Shown piece by piece: positions 11,667 through 64,000 of a stretch of 64,000 nt of DNA. Position numbers and translations under genes: made by a program. Position 1 is the first letter of the stretch. Each line of letters opens with the position of its first letter. The stretch spans positions 4,735,594 through 4,799,593 of the forward strand of contig NC_079221.1 in NCBI RefSeq assembly GCF_029633865.1, in the 5' to 3' direction. Source of the stretch: Lampris incognitus. Its lineage: Eukaryota; Chordata; Actinopteri; Lampriformes; Lampridae. A model generated the notes under the pieces. It was not told the DNA's origin, searched no databases, and saw only the letters and a list, made by a program, of their open reading frames with translations.

Positions 11667-11910
11667 CAGTGTTTCTCAACCCAGTCCTCAAGGAACCCCT
11701 ATCCTGCAGATTTTCATTGTAACCCTGCACAGGTAGCCCTGCTTGTACTTACTCGACCAATCATCTCGCAGCACTTAATTATGCAAGGTGTGCAACATCT
11801 GACAAAATTCATTGCTGATTGGTTGAATAACTACAAACAGGCACCTATTCAGGGTTGCAAAGAAAATATGCAGGATAGGGGGTCCTTGAGGACTGGGTTG
11901 AGAAACACTG
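11667..11910. mobile_element. hAT-type MITE, copy 2, with perfect 8-bp target duplication
   Basis: Same 244-bp element as 4059-4302. Both flanks read ctcttgga (11659-11666 and 11911-11918), the 8-bp duplication expected for hAT. Confidence 0.92.
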
Positions 11911-12010
11911 CTCTTGGATATTCTTCTGTATGCGAGGGCATGTGAGCGGGACATACGTTTTACTGGATTGTCGTTCACTGCGCAGTGGTGTTGATTGGGA
12001 GACGACGTGT

Positions 12011-12776
12011 GGTAACGCTTTACATTAAGTGCATGTAATAAGTTTTAGTTAATAGGTGATACGTCCTTATAACATGCTTATTAGTGTTAATAACTGCATC
12101 ATAAGGGCATCTGGGTAGCGTAGTGGTCTATTCTATTGCCTACCAACACTGGGATCCCGGTTCGAATCCCCAAGTGCCCTCCAACATGGTCGGGCGTCCC
12201 TACAGACACAGTTGGACATGTCTGTGGGTGGGAAGCCGGATGTGGGTATGTGTCCTGGTCGCTGCAGTAGCGCCTCCTCTGGTCGGTCAGGGCGCCTGTT
12301 CGGGGGGGGGGCTGGGGGGAATAGCGTGATCCTCCCACGTGCCACGTCCCCCTGGCGTAGCTCCTCACTGTCAGGTGAAAAGAAGCGGCTGGTGACTCCA
12401 CATGTATGGGAGGAGGCGTGTGGTAGTCTGCAGCCCTCCCCGGATCGGCAGGGGGGGTGGAGCAGCGACCGGGACGGCTCGGAGGAGTGGGGTAATTGGC
12501 CGGATACAATTGGGGGGGGGTAATAATTGCATCGTAAACACGTTTCCGCCCACTAGGTGGCACTTGCAAAAGATGCAAAACCTACTTTCCCCACACTCGG
12601 TTTTCTGTTGTAAATCCAATATGCATTAAACTTTACACGTAGCAAGGACCCTCATGAGAAACAGTTATCAAAAGAATTTAGAGAGTCAACAATGCAAATG
12701 CAAAACTTATGCCTTACGAGGGCCTTGTTACCTGTAAACCAACACCTATTACATGCAACTGATTTAAAGCATTACC
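12011..12776. mobile_element. MITE with GGTAACGCTTTA-type ends, split by a SINE
   Basis: The left part starts ggtaacgctttacattaagt. The right end, read inverted, starts gggtaatgctttaaatcagt, and both then share gcatgtaata. The interior at 12105-12523 is SINE copy b. Without it the element would be about 330 bp. Confidence 0.65.
12105..12523 (+). mobile_element. tRNA-derived SINE, copy b
   Basis: Full-length: tRNA-like head with B box ggttcgaatcc, core, and 3' block ending aattgggggggggtaa. The flanks taactgcatcataa and taattgcatcgtaa form a 14-bp target duplication with two changes. It sits inside the MITE at 12011-12776. Confidence 0.9.
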
Positions 12777-13600
12777 CAACATGTTTTGCTCTCTGGCGGC
12801 AACTGTGTATGCGGACTGTTGTGCGGCTTAGCTTCGTAAACATGTTCACTTCGAATTGATTAAGAGGCTTTCTTCTGAAAGGACAAAGTGTGTCGTGTTA
12901 GAGAGGGATTAACATTTTTCCTTATTTTGCGTAGCTTTGGACTCGTCGGCAAAAACTCCGCAGTCCTCAGGGTATTAGAAGTGTCAGTTCCACGTCCCCA
13001 GTCAGAAACCAACGTTACCGGCATAGCACGCTTTAAATAAGAGCGAGTGAAGGGCCGTATGAGATTAAAGCGAGAGAAAGGATTTTTGGTTACAGCGACG
13101 TTGCAAATAAATGAAAAATCAATACGATAAAGCAAGAGTGAGGACAGTCTGAGGAAGGAGACTAAACTGCAACAACTGAAGACCGTCACTATAAAAAAAC
13201 AAGGTTCAGTGGCAGTTCTTTAGGGTCAGTAATGTGATGGCAGTCAGATCCGGGAGGAGACTGCTACAAAGTCGGTGCCCATAGGAGCTCCAAGAAGCCT
13301 CACCGAAAGCCTTGGTCCAAATTTAGTTCAGTCTGAAGGCTTTACCTGCTCCATACGTGGTAGTGTCGTGTGATCTGTAACAGAGGCCCACGGAAAGTAA
13401 ACGAAAAACAACTGAAATAATCTTGCAGGCCGTTCTTAAATGACTTGTATCTCTGCTGTAAGACCAATCAGAATCGTGACTATTGGCCGTGTAGGTTTGC
13501 ACACACGTGGAGTTTGACTCCGGTGTCGTGGCTCTCTCAGTGTACTCCAGATAGAATAAAAACACTGTTCATTGTGCTGCTTGCTTTGTGTCACTTCTGC
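12777..13600. other. No gene seen
   Basis: Unique-looking sequence. Minus-strand frames around 12860-13565 lack conserved features. Confidence 0.35.
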
Positions 13601-14049
13601 ATTTTTTTTTGGGAGGGATCCCCCCCCCCTCCCTTTTCTCCCTAAGTCTATCCGGCCAATTACCCCACTCTTCCGAGCCGTCCCTGTCTCTGCTCCGCCC
13701 CCTCTGCCGATCCGGGGAGGGCTGCAGACTACCACATGCCTCCTCCCATACATGTGGAGTCACCAGCCGCTTCTTTTCACCTGACAGTGAGGAGTTTCAC
13801 CAGGGGGATGTAGCGCTGGGAGGATCACGCTATTCCCCCCAGTTCCCCCTTCCCCCTGAACAGGCGCCCCGACCGACCAGAGGAGGTGCTAGTGCAGCGA
13901 CCAGGACACATACCCACATCCGGCTTCCCACCCGCAGACAGGGTCAATTGTGTCTGTAGGGACGCCCGACCAAGCCGGAGGTAACACGGGGAATCGAACC
14001 AGCGATCCCCGTGTTGGTAGGCAACAGAATAGATGCTATCCAGATGCCC
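13601..14049 (-). mobile_element. tRNA-derived SINE, copy c
   Basis: Full-length minus-strand copy. The poly-pyrimidine tail on this strand is at 13601-13645, and the tRNA-like head at the right end contains ggaatcgaacc. ctgcatttt near both borders may be the target duplication. Confidence 0.88.
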
Positions 14050-14414
14050 TTGCAGCTGCATTTTGAATAAGTTACCCTGTTGTGTTTTTAAGCAGGTCTG
14101 AAATCAGTATATTACAGTATTACAGCAGTCAGGCCTGCCAGTAATGAATGCACCAGTGTTTCCCTTGTTGACGAGGGAGGGAAACGTGCTGACTTATGAA
14201 GCATTTCCGGTGGTACCGTTCCAACACATAATATGTACACAGACGGGCAACTACAGACTCGATTAAAAGACCCGGAGGGGACGCTGTCACGCGCTCAGCG
14301 CTTTCTCCTGCTCACAGTATGTGCAGCAAATCTCCATAAAGAGCAGTGGTATAGCACGGAGTGTCACGTGGTGGGAGAACAGGAAACACAATATTGTCAG
14401 AATTGAGTTTAGAG

Positions 14415-14854
14415 GGGCGTCCGGGTGGCGTGGCGGTCTCTTCCGTTGCCTGCCAACATGGGGATCGCTGGTTCGAATCCCCCTGTTACCTCCGGCTCGG
14501 TCGGGCGTCCCCACAGACACAATTGACCCTGTCTGCGGGTGGGAAGCTGGATGTGGGTATGTGTCCTGGTCGCGGCACTAGCGCCTCCTCTGGTCGGTTG
14601 GGGTGCCTGTTCAGGGGGGAGGGGGAACTGAGGGGAATAGCGTGATCCTCCCACGTGCTACGTCCCCCTGGCGAAACTTCTCACTGTCAGGTGAAAAGAA
14701 GCGGCTGGTGACTCCACGTGTATTGGAGGAGGCATGTGGTAGTCTGCAGCCCTCCCCGGATCAGCAGAGGGGGGTGGAGCAGCGACCGGGACGGCTCGGA
14801 AGAGTGGGGGAATTGGCCGGGTACAATTTGGGCGAAGAAGGGGGGGGATAAAAA
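14415..14854 (+). mobile_element. tRNA-derived SINE, copy d, perfect 16-bp target duplication
   Basis: Full-length copy flanked by agaattgagtttagag at 14399-14414 and 14855-14870. This fixes both ends of the family: the 5' end at gggcgtccgggtggcg and the 3' end in a gggggggataaaa tail. Confidence 0.95.
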
Positions 14855-15140
14855 AGAATTGAGTTTAGAGATATCGAACGCTGCGTGTATTACCTCATCC
14901 CCCAAAACAGGGCAAACTCTTCAAATTCTGATGGAGGACAGTACGGGGGTTTAATAAAGTGGCAGCTCTTGAACTTGATGCTCAACGCCTGCCACGGTGG
15001 GGAGATCATATCTGGGAGATGGGCCCGCCTGCCGGTTGTAATGCTCCGGCCGTAACGCTGATCCCGGTGATAATCGCGATGGATCTGCAGTTTGAGTTCC
15101 CTCCACTTATATTCCGCCACACGCCAGTTCATGATTCAAA

Positions 15141-15945
15141 GCTGTGCTTCTTTTCGTGCAATGCCAGATTTATTTGGAGCCTCTGTAGCATCTTCAGTCG
15201 GGCGACATTTGGTGGTTGTTCCTATGTTTGTTATTGTTTTATTGTTGTGTCAAAGTTTTTAACCCGCTGAGACAAGATAATGCTTCATGCCTTGCACACC
15301 TAAACAGCAAATACCTTTTTGTATTAAAAGAAATGACACTTTTTATTTTATTTCACCGGACTTTTATTTTGTAATTCCACATTTATTTATTTCCCAGAGA
15401 CTTTTATCTCCCAATGCCACATTTATTTGGAGCCTCTGTAGCATCTTCAGTCGGGCGACATTTGGTGGTTGTTGCTATGTTTGTTATTGTTTTATTGTTG
15501 TGTCCAGGTTTTTAACCCGCTGAGTCGAGATAATGCTTCACACATTGCACACCTAAACGGCAAATGCCTTTTTGTATTAAAAGAAATGACACTTTTTATT
15601 TTATTTCACCGGACTTTTATTTTGTAATTCCACATTTATTTATTTCCCAGAGACTTTTATCTCCCAATGCCACATTTATTTGGAGCCTCTGTAGCATCTT
15701 CAGTCGGGCGACATTTGGTGGTTGTTGCTATGTTTGTTATTGTTTTATTGTTGTGTCCAGGTTTTTAACCCGCTGAGTCGAGATAATGCTTCACACATTG
15801 CACACCTAAACGGCAAATGCCTTTTTGTATTAAAAGAAATGACACTTTTTATTTATTTCCCTGGACTTTTATTTTGTAATTCCACATTTATTTATTTCCC
15901 GGAGACTTTTATCTCCTAATGCCACATTTATGTCCCAGCTCTTTT
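15141..15945. repeat. 253-bp tandem repeat, about 3.1 copies
   Basis: aatgccacatttatttggag (first copy with one change) starts at 15160, 15413 and 15666, and a partial unit starts at 15918. Units differ by a handful of bases. Similar open frames in each unit arise from the duplication. Confidence 0.93.
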
Positions 15946-15979
15946 TATTTCTACTATATTCAAAGGATTCGATCCCGTG

Positions 15980-16328
15980 GCGGCACGGCGGCGCAGTGGT
16001 TAGCGCGGTCGCCTCACAGCAAGAAGGTCCCGGGTTCGAGCCCCGGGGTGGTCCAACCTTGGGGGTCGTCCTCTGTGTGGGGTTTGCATGTTCTCCCCAT
16101 GTCTGTGTGGGTTTCCTCCGACAGTCCAAAGACATGTAGGTCAGGTGACTCGGCCGTACTAAACGGTCCCTAGGTGTGAATGTGTGTGTGTGTGTCCGTC
16201 CTGTATGATGGCCTGGCGGCCCGTCCAGGGTGTCTCTCCGCCTGCCGCCCAATGGCTGCTGGGATAGGCTCCAGCATCCCCGCCACCCCGAGAGCAGGAT
16301 AAGCGGTTCGGATAACGGATGGATGGAC
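15980..16328 (+). mobile_element. Second tRNA-derived SINE family, copy 1
   Basis: The head gcgcagtggttagcgcggtc with B box gggttcgagcccc is tRNA-like. The body has gcatgttctccccatgtctg and gggataggctccagcatccc, and the tail is ggatggatgg. This is a SINE type widespread in fish, with an RTE-like tail. A second copy is at 38799. Confidence 0.88.
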
Positions 16329-16805
16329 GTACGCAATGCAAACATTTATCCATTGCAGAAAAAGGGTGATAGAAGTGAAAACGCTGACCCATTACAAAGA
16401 AACTGGTTTATTCATAATGTAAAATACCCAGCCAACACCTTTTCTCTTTAAGGACATAAAAGCCATTGTAGGTAATTTTATTATCCCTTTAATGACGATG
16501 TGCGGTTCAGTTTAATATTTTGAGCTGCAGCACTGCGGGAGGGAAACGCTCCTCGGGGGCGTTTTTGGGTGTCTGATTGTACAGTTAAGAGTCCCCGAGC
16601 GATAAGGAGGTCCTTTACTGGGAACCCCATCCACTGTACGTAGAAGCTACTTTGGCTGCAGTTATATCTGGTTATATCTGCATCATTTCAAACTGGCACA
16701 ATGCGTGGATTGTTTACACTCTTTCTTCTTTTTCTTTTTTTTGCACAAAGCCGTATTTTATAAGATTACTGTGGTCACCAACATGTGAATGCTCTCCTTC
16801 CCTAG
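16329..16805. other. Sequence just upstream of the first recognised myo3b exon
   Basis: It ends with a pyrimidine-rich tract serving the 16806 acceptor. I find no convincing start-codon exon, TATA box or CpG island, so this is probably intron. Confidence 0.4.
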
Positions 16806-59253
<42,448 letters not shown>

Positions 59254-60847
59254 GTAGGCCACCCCAACAGGCCTCTCGGTAAGAAGTGGGGCGACTCTGA
59301 AATAGTTGTCCGCTCATCCCCACCGTCGGGAGCATTACTCTTACCGCCAACCCATATCTCGCACACTTTATAGAAACTTTTGTGGGAAATTAATGCCGAC
59401 AATACAGGGTTCTGGTTGTGTTATTGTTTGGATTTGTGTGCTGGTTTCTGGTGCGGGCCCTCCAGAAACGTTCAGGTAAGTGGGTTTCTCAGAGACGTGG
59501 CTCCTAAGGCGCCTTCCTGGTCGCCGCTCATTCCAAGCCTCTGTGCGGCGCATGTGGATAAATCTGCAGTCTCCATTATCTCCTGAGAGGCTCAGCTCTC
59601 CGCACGGGGCTCTGTTTTCGTTCTCGCTAAGCTGTCCCTCTTGGTTTCCCGCTGCTCGGCGCTATCTACAGATTGTGGGTGCAGCGGGATATTTTTGTGA
59701 TAAGGTTTCTAAATACCCGGGGGATGAAGAAAAAGTATTTAGAGAACACAAAAGCAACTCTTCCTGCCTCTTTTCTGTCGGGTGAATGAAGGTGGTAATA
59801 TGCCCGTCATTAGCCACGGCCGGGGGCCTCCTGGTCACTTGACTTAGCGGGAAATGCTAATGGATGTGCTAAATTACCAAATTTCCCACTCCCTCCTTTA
59901 TTTCAGCTAAGCCACATTATGTGATTCACTTCCTTTTCAGGGACCTGTAAATGCCCGTTGTGGTTATGGCGGAATTATGAGGAGCTTCAATTTACAAAAG
60001 AGGCCTCTATCAGAAATCCCCGTGCTGTATCTGTAAACTTAAATTGGAAGTTGTGCATGGGGGGGGAGGGGCACTCCCTTTTGCAATTAATGACCACAGA
60101 GGAATAGAGTCCATAAAACCACAAAACCAGATTTAATAAAACTGCACTTAAGTACTCAAAAAGCACCGAACACCAACAAAGATGTGCCGTGTTGTTCACT
60201 GACGCTGACACGGCGTCGATTAGAGAAGCTTTTCAGTTTGTTTGCTCTAATGTAGTTTTTTGGGTTTTTTTTTCCCGTCCCCACTGTTTGGTCTGTTTTT
60301 TCAAATAAAGACACCGTTGTAGAAATTAAGAATCACGTTAATTAGTCTGAATTTTTTCATTTTGAAAAACTGTAGAAAACCATGGTAGTTCACATACAAA
60401 TCAAATTACCTTCTTCTTCCGGCACAGTATGTCCTCAGCGAGCTTTAAGTCGAGTCTCTTTGTCATTTTCTTCTTTTCATTGGAGTCGGAGGTCCAATGC
60501 GGTGATTACAGTTCATGAAGCTGTAGATCATCTCATTAGATAAAAGCTATGAGACGCTCAGCTTCTGCTTATCAATTTGGAAAAGCTGGAGCTCCCTTTT
60601 AAGCGAGATATAGCATGTGAGAAAATTATAAATCCATTCTTCAGGGGAAAATGCAGGGGGGGGGGGGGATTTAATTTGCATTTTGCTTCACATTATAGAT
60701 TCACTGTTATCTGTGAAATTACCATTATCTTGGCGATCTGATTGAAATCTGTTTTACCAGGGTGGCTTTACACTTTGAGCTGCCTGCTTACTGAATGGCA
60801 CAGAATGTCACCACTAGGGGTCGCCCTTGGAGACGCCTAGCTTGACA
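59254..60847. other. Start of the next myo3b intron, no exon found
   Basis: I searched for a loop-2 or YFRYSLMDLL-type exon with matching phase (enters after one base) and found none. g runs lie near 60060 and 60655. Confidence 0.5.
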
Positions 60848-60849
60848 TT

Positions 60850-61300
60850 GTCAAGTCAAGTCAGTTTTATTTGTGTAGCCCAATATCACAAATTAAACAT
60901 TTATCTCAGGGGGCTTCGCAGCAACACAACATCCTGTCCCTACACCCTCGCACCGGATAAGGAGCAACTCCTTAAAAACCCTTGAAGAGGGAGGAAAATC
61001 AGGAGGAACGCCCAGGGAGAGCAACAGAGGAGGATCTCGTGCAATGGATGTTGTGTTTACACAATACAACATTAAAAGAGGATAACAGAATTATAATGGA
61101 ATTAGGAAATTCATGAAGAATATGGTGCGCAGGATGCCAAGCAGTGTCCAGACGCCACCGGAACAGGCCAGGACCCAAACCACGCGACCGCCACCACCAT
61201 GTAAAAAAATAAATAAAATAAAAAACAGGATAACAAAAATTATATGGCTTTATAAGATATATGAGAAGAATATTTGATGAGGGGAATGCCACGCAGCATC
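60850..61300 (-). mobile_element. Inverted LINE/SINE 3' tail of a common fish type, copy 2
   Basis: tcaagtcaagtcagttttat then ttgtgtagcccaatatcaca is the inverted counterpart of 47800-47839. The body continues to the gap, and ggataacagaattataatgg near 61080 has a diverged partner at 61228, so part of the body is duplicated. Confidence 0.65.
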
Positions 61301-61500
61301 NNNNNNNNNNNNNNNNNNNNNNNNNNNNNNNNNNNNNNNNNNNNNNNNNNNNNNNNNNNNNNNNNNNNNNNNNNNNNNNNNNNNNNNNNNNNNNNNNNNN
61401 NNNNNNNNNNNNNNNNNNNNNNNNNNNNNNNNNNNNNNNNNNNNNNNNNNNNNNNNNNNNNNNNNNNNNNNNNNNNNNNNNNNNNNNNNNNNNNNNNNNN
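61301..61500. other. Assembly gap, 200 N
   Basis: Exactly 200 undetermined bases; the real length is unknown. It separates a LINE tail from a long minisatellite, a typical place for an assembly break. Confidence 0.99.
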
Positions 61501-61594
61501 GGGAAACGGTATTTCGTTTCATTTCATGTACACAAGTGCTCGAAGTGAAACGACAAAGAAAGTGGTCCTGGGTCTGATATCCAGCCCAACCCTG

Positions 61595-64000
61595 CACCAC
61601 TGACACAGACCCGGCGGCACCACTGACACAGACCTGGTGCCACCACTGACACAGACCTGGCGGCACCACTGACACAGACCCGGTGCCACCACTGACACAG
61701 ACCTGGCGCCACCACTGACACAGACATGGCGGCACCACCACTGACACAGACATGGCGCCACCACTGACACAGACATGGCGGCACACCACTGACACAGACC
61801 TGTTCCACCACTGACACAGACCTGGCGGCACACTGACACAGACCTGGTTCCACCACTGACACAGACCTGGTTCCACCACTGACACAGACCTGGCGCCACC
61901 ACTGACACAGACCTGGTTCCACCGCTGACACAGACCCGGCGGCACCACTGACACAGACCTGGCGCCACCACTGACACAGACCTGGCGCCACCACTGACAC
62001 AGACCTGGTGCCACCACTGACACAGACCTGGCGCACCACGGACACAGACCTGGTTCCACCACTGACCCAGACCTGGTGCCACCACTGACACAGACCTGGC
62101 GCCACCACTGACACAGACCTGGCGCCACCACTGACACAGACCTGGTGCCACCACTGACACAGACCTGGTGCCCACCACTGACACAGACCTGGCGCCACCA
62201 CTGACACAGACCTGGCGCCACCACTGACACAGACCTGGTGCCACCACTGACACAGACCTGGTGCCACCACTGACACAGACCTGGGTTCCACCACTGACAC
62301 AGACCTGGTGCCACCACTGACACAGACCTGGTTCCACCACTGACACAGACCTGGCGCCACCACTGACACAGACCTGGTGCCACCACTGACACAGACCTGG
62401 CGCCACCACTGACACAGACCTGGCGCCACCACTGACACAGACCTGGTGCCACCACTGACACAGACCTGGCGCACCACTGACACAGACCTGGTTCCACCAC
62501 TGACACAGACCTGGCGGCACCACTGACACAGACCTGGCGCACCACTGACACAGACCTGGCGCCACCACTGACACAGACCTGGCGCCACCACTGACACAGA
62601 CCTGGCTCCACCACTGACACAGACCTGGCGGCACCACTGACACAGACCTGGCGGCACCACTGACACAGACCTGGCGGCACCACTGACACAGACCTGGTGC
62701 CACCACTGACACAGACCTGGCGGCACCACTGACACAGACCTGGTGCCACCACTGACACAGACCCGGCGCACCACTGACACAGACCTGGTGCCACCACTGA
62801 CACAGACCTGGCGCCACCACTGACACAGACCTGGTGCCACCACTGACACAGACCTGGCGCCACCACTGACACAGACCTGGTGCCACCACTGACACAGACC
62901 TGGTGGCACCACTGACACAGACCTGGTGCCACCACTGACACAGACCTGGCGGGCACCACTGACACAGACCTGGTGCCACCACTGACACAGACCTGGTTCC
63001 ACCACTGACACAGACCTGGCGGCACTACTGACACAGACCTGGCGCCACCACTGACACAGACCTGGTTCCACCACTGACACAGACCTGGCGGCACTACTGA
63101 CACAGACCTGGTGCCACCACTGACACAGACCTGGTGCCACCACTGACACAGACCTGGTGCCACCACTGACACAGACCTGGCGGCACCACTGACACAGACC
63201 TGGTGCCACCACTGACACAGACCTGGCGGCACCACTGACACAGACCCGGCGGCACCACTGACACAGACCTGGCGGCACCACTGACACAGACCCGGTGCCA
63301 CCACTGACACAGACCTGGTGCCACCACTGACACAGACATGGCGCCACCACTGACACAGACCTGGTGCCACCACTGACACAGACCTGGCGGCACCACTGAC
63401 ACAGACCTGGTGCCACCACTGACACAGACATGGCGCCACCACTGACACAGACCTGGTGCCACCACTGACACAGACCTGGTGGCACCACTGACACAGACCT
63501 GGTGCCACCACTGACACAGACCTGGCGGCACCACTGACACAGACCTGGTACCACCACTGACACAGACATGGCGCCACCACTGACACAGACATGGCGCCAC
63601 CACGGACACAGACCTGGTGCCACCACTGACACAGACCTGGCAGCACCACTGACACAGACCTGGCAGCACCACTGACACAGACCTGGCGCCACCACTGACA
63701 CAGACCTGGTGCCACCACTGACACAGACCTGGCGGCACCACTGACACCGACCTGGTACCACCACTGACACAGACATGGCGCCACCACTGACACAGACATG
63801 GCGCCACCACTGACACAGACCTGGTGCCACCACTGACACAGACCTGGCGGCACCACTGACACAGACCTGGCGCCACCACTGACACAGACCTGGTTCCACC
63901 ACTGACACAGACCTGGTTCCACCACTGACACAGACCTGGTTCCACCACTGACACAGACCTGGTGCCACCACTGACACAGACCTGGTGCCACCACTGACAC
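61595..64000. repeat. 23-bp minisatellite, about 104 copies, open at the window end
   Basis: Units contain ccaccactgacacagacctg, varying mainly at gtgcc/gcgcc/gcggc/gttcc, with occasional 22- and 24-bp units. The unit has no stop on the minus strand in any phase, which creates open frames of up to 916 codons. They are artefacts. Confidence 0.96.

Noticed and set aside
12099..14905. Repeated frames such as MYGRRHVVVCSPPR and HVWEEACGSLQPSPD found at many loci
   Set aside because: They are translations of the SINE core in either orientation, recur with every copy, and have frameshifts between copies.
15287..15919. Three similar small plus-strand proteins (FYFISPDFYFVIPHLF type)
   Set aside because: They are the same frame repeated in each 253-bp tandem unit, with no start context or family similarity.
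59254..61300. Further myo3b exon before the gap
   Set aside because: No segment with the needed phase and a loop-2 or YFRYSLMDLL-like sequence was found on the plus strand.
61524..64000. Minus-strand frames of up to 916 codons rich in SVVAPGLCQWW repeats
   Set aside because: Artefact of a 23-bp minisatellite; the longest one even runs through the 200-N gap.

Overview
The window is teleost-like vertebrate genomic DNA. It has a split gene with GT-AG introns, and its dispersed repeats are of kinds common in fish: tRNA-derived SINEs, Tc1/mariner, hAT, TTAA-flanked MITEs, L1-like and RTE-like LINE tails, and many minisatellites. I cannot name the species from the sequence.

The only gene I can support as host coding sequence is a class III myosin on the + strand, best matched to myo3b. 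Twenty-one exons run from 16806 to 59253 with every splice phase agreeing. They encode an N-terminal STE20-like kinase (exons 16806-47444), a short linker (50558-50642) and about three quarters of a myosin motor (50756-59253). The start-codon exon is not identified on the left. Loop 2, the C-terminal part of the motor, the IQ motifs and the tail lie to the right of the window. In this protein family the kinase regulates the motor, and the protein moves along actin in photoreceptors and hair-cell protrusions.

Layout. 1-16800: upstream of the recognisable exons and filled with repeats (53-bp, 42-bp and 41-bp tandem arrays, hAT MITEs, a 97-bp-arm foldback, three full SINEs, a 253-bp tandem). 16806-24983: first six exons, with a TTAA MITE, a LINE tail carrying tandem copies, and a THAP/SWIM-type transposon relic in the second intron. 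24984-36029 and 36096-47288: two introns of about 11 kb that take most of the insertions. These include a palindromic Tc1 element, a nearly intact Tc1 element, a hAT element, SINEs and a 5.2-kb 22-bp minisatellite. 47289-59253: the rest of the kinase, then motor exons mostly 0.1-2.5 kb apart, with one SINE, one hAT copy and a LINE interrupted by a MITE. 59254-64000: start of the next intron, a 200-N assembly gap and a 23-bp minisatellite reaching the window end.

I found no CRISPR array, prokaryotic operon or RNA gene that I would defend. The unusual material is in nested and palindromic mobile elements and in repeat tracts touching splice acceptors. Residue numbers for the myosin count from the first complete codon of the 16806 exon.
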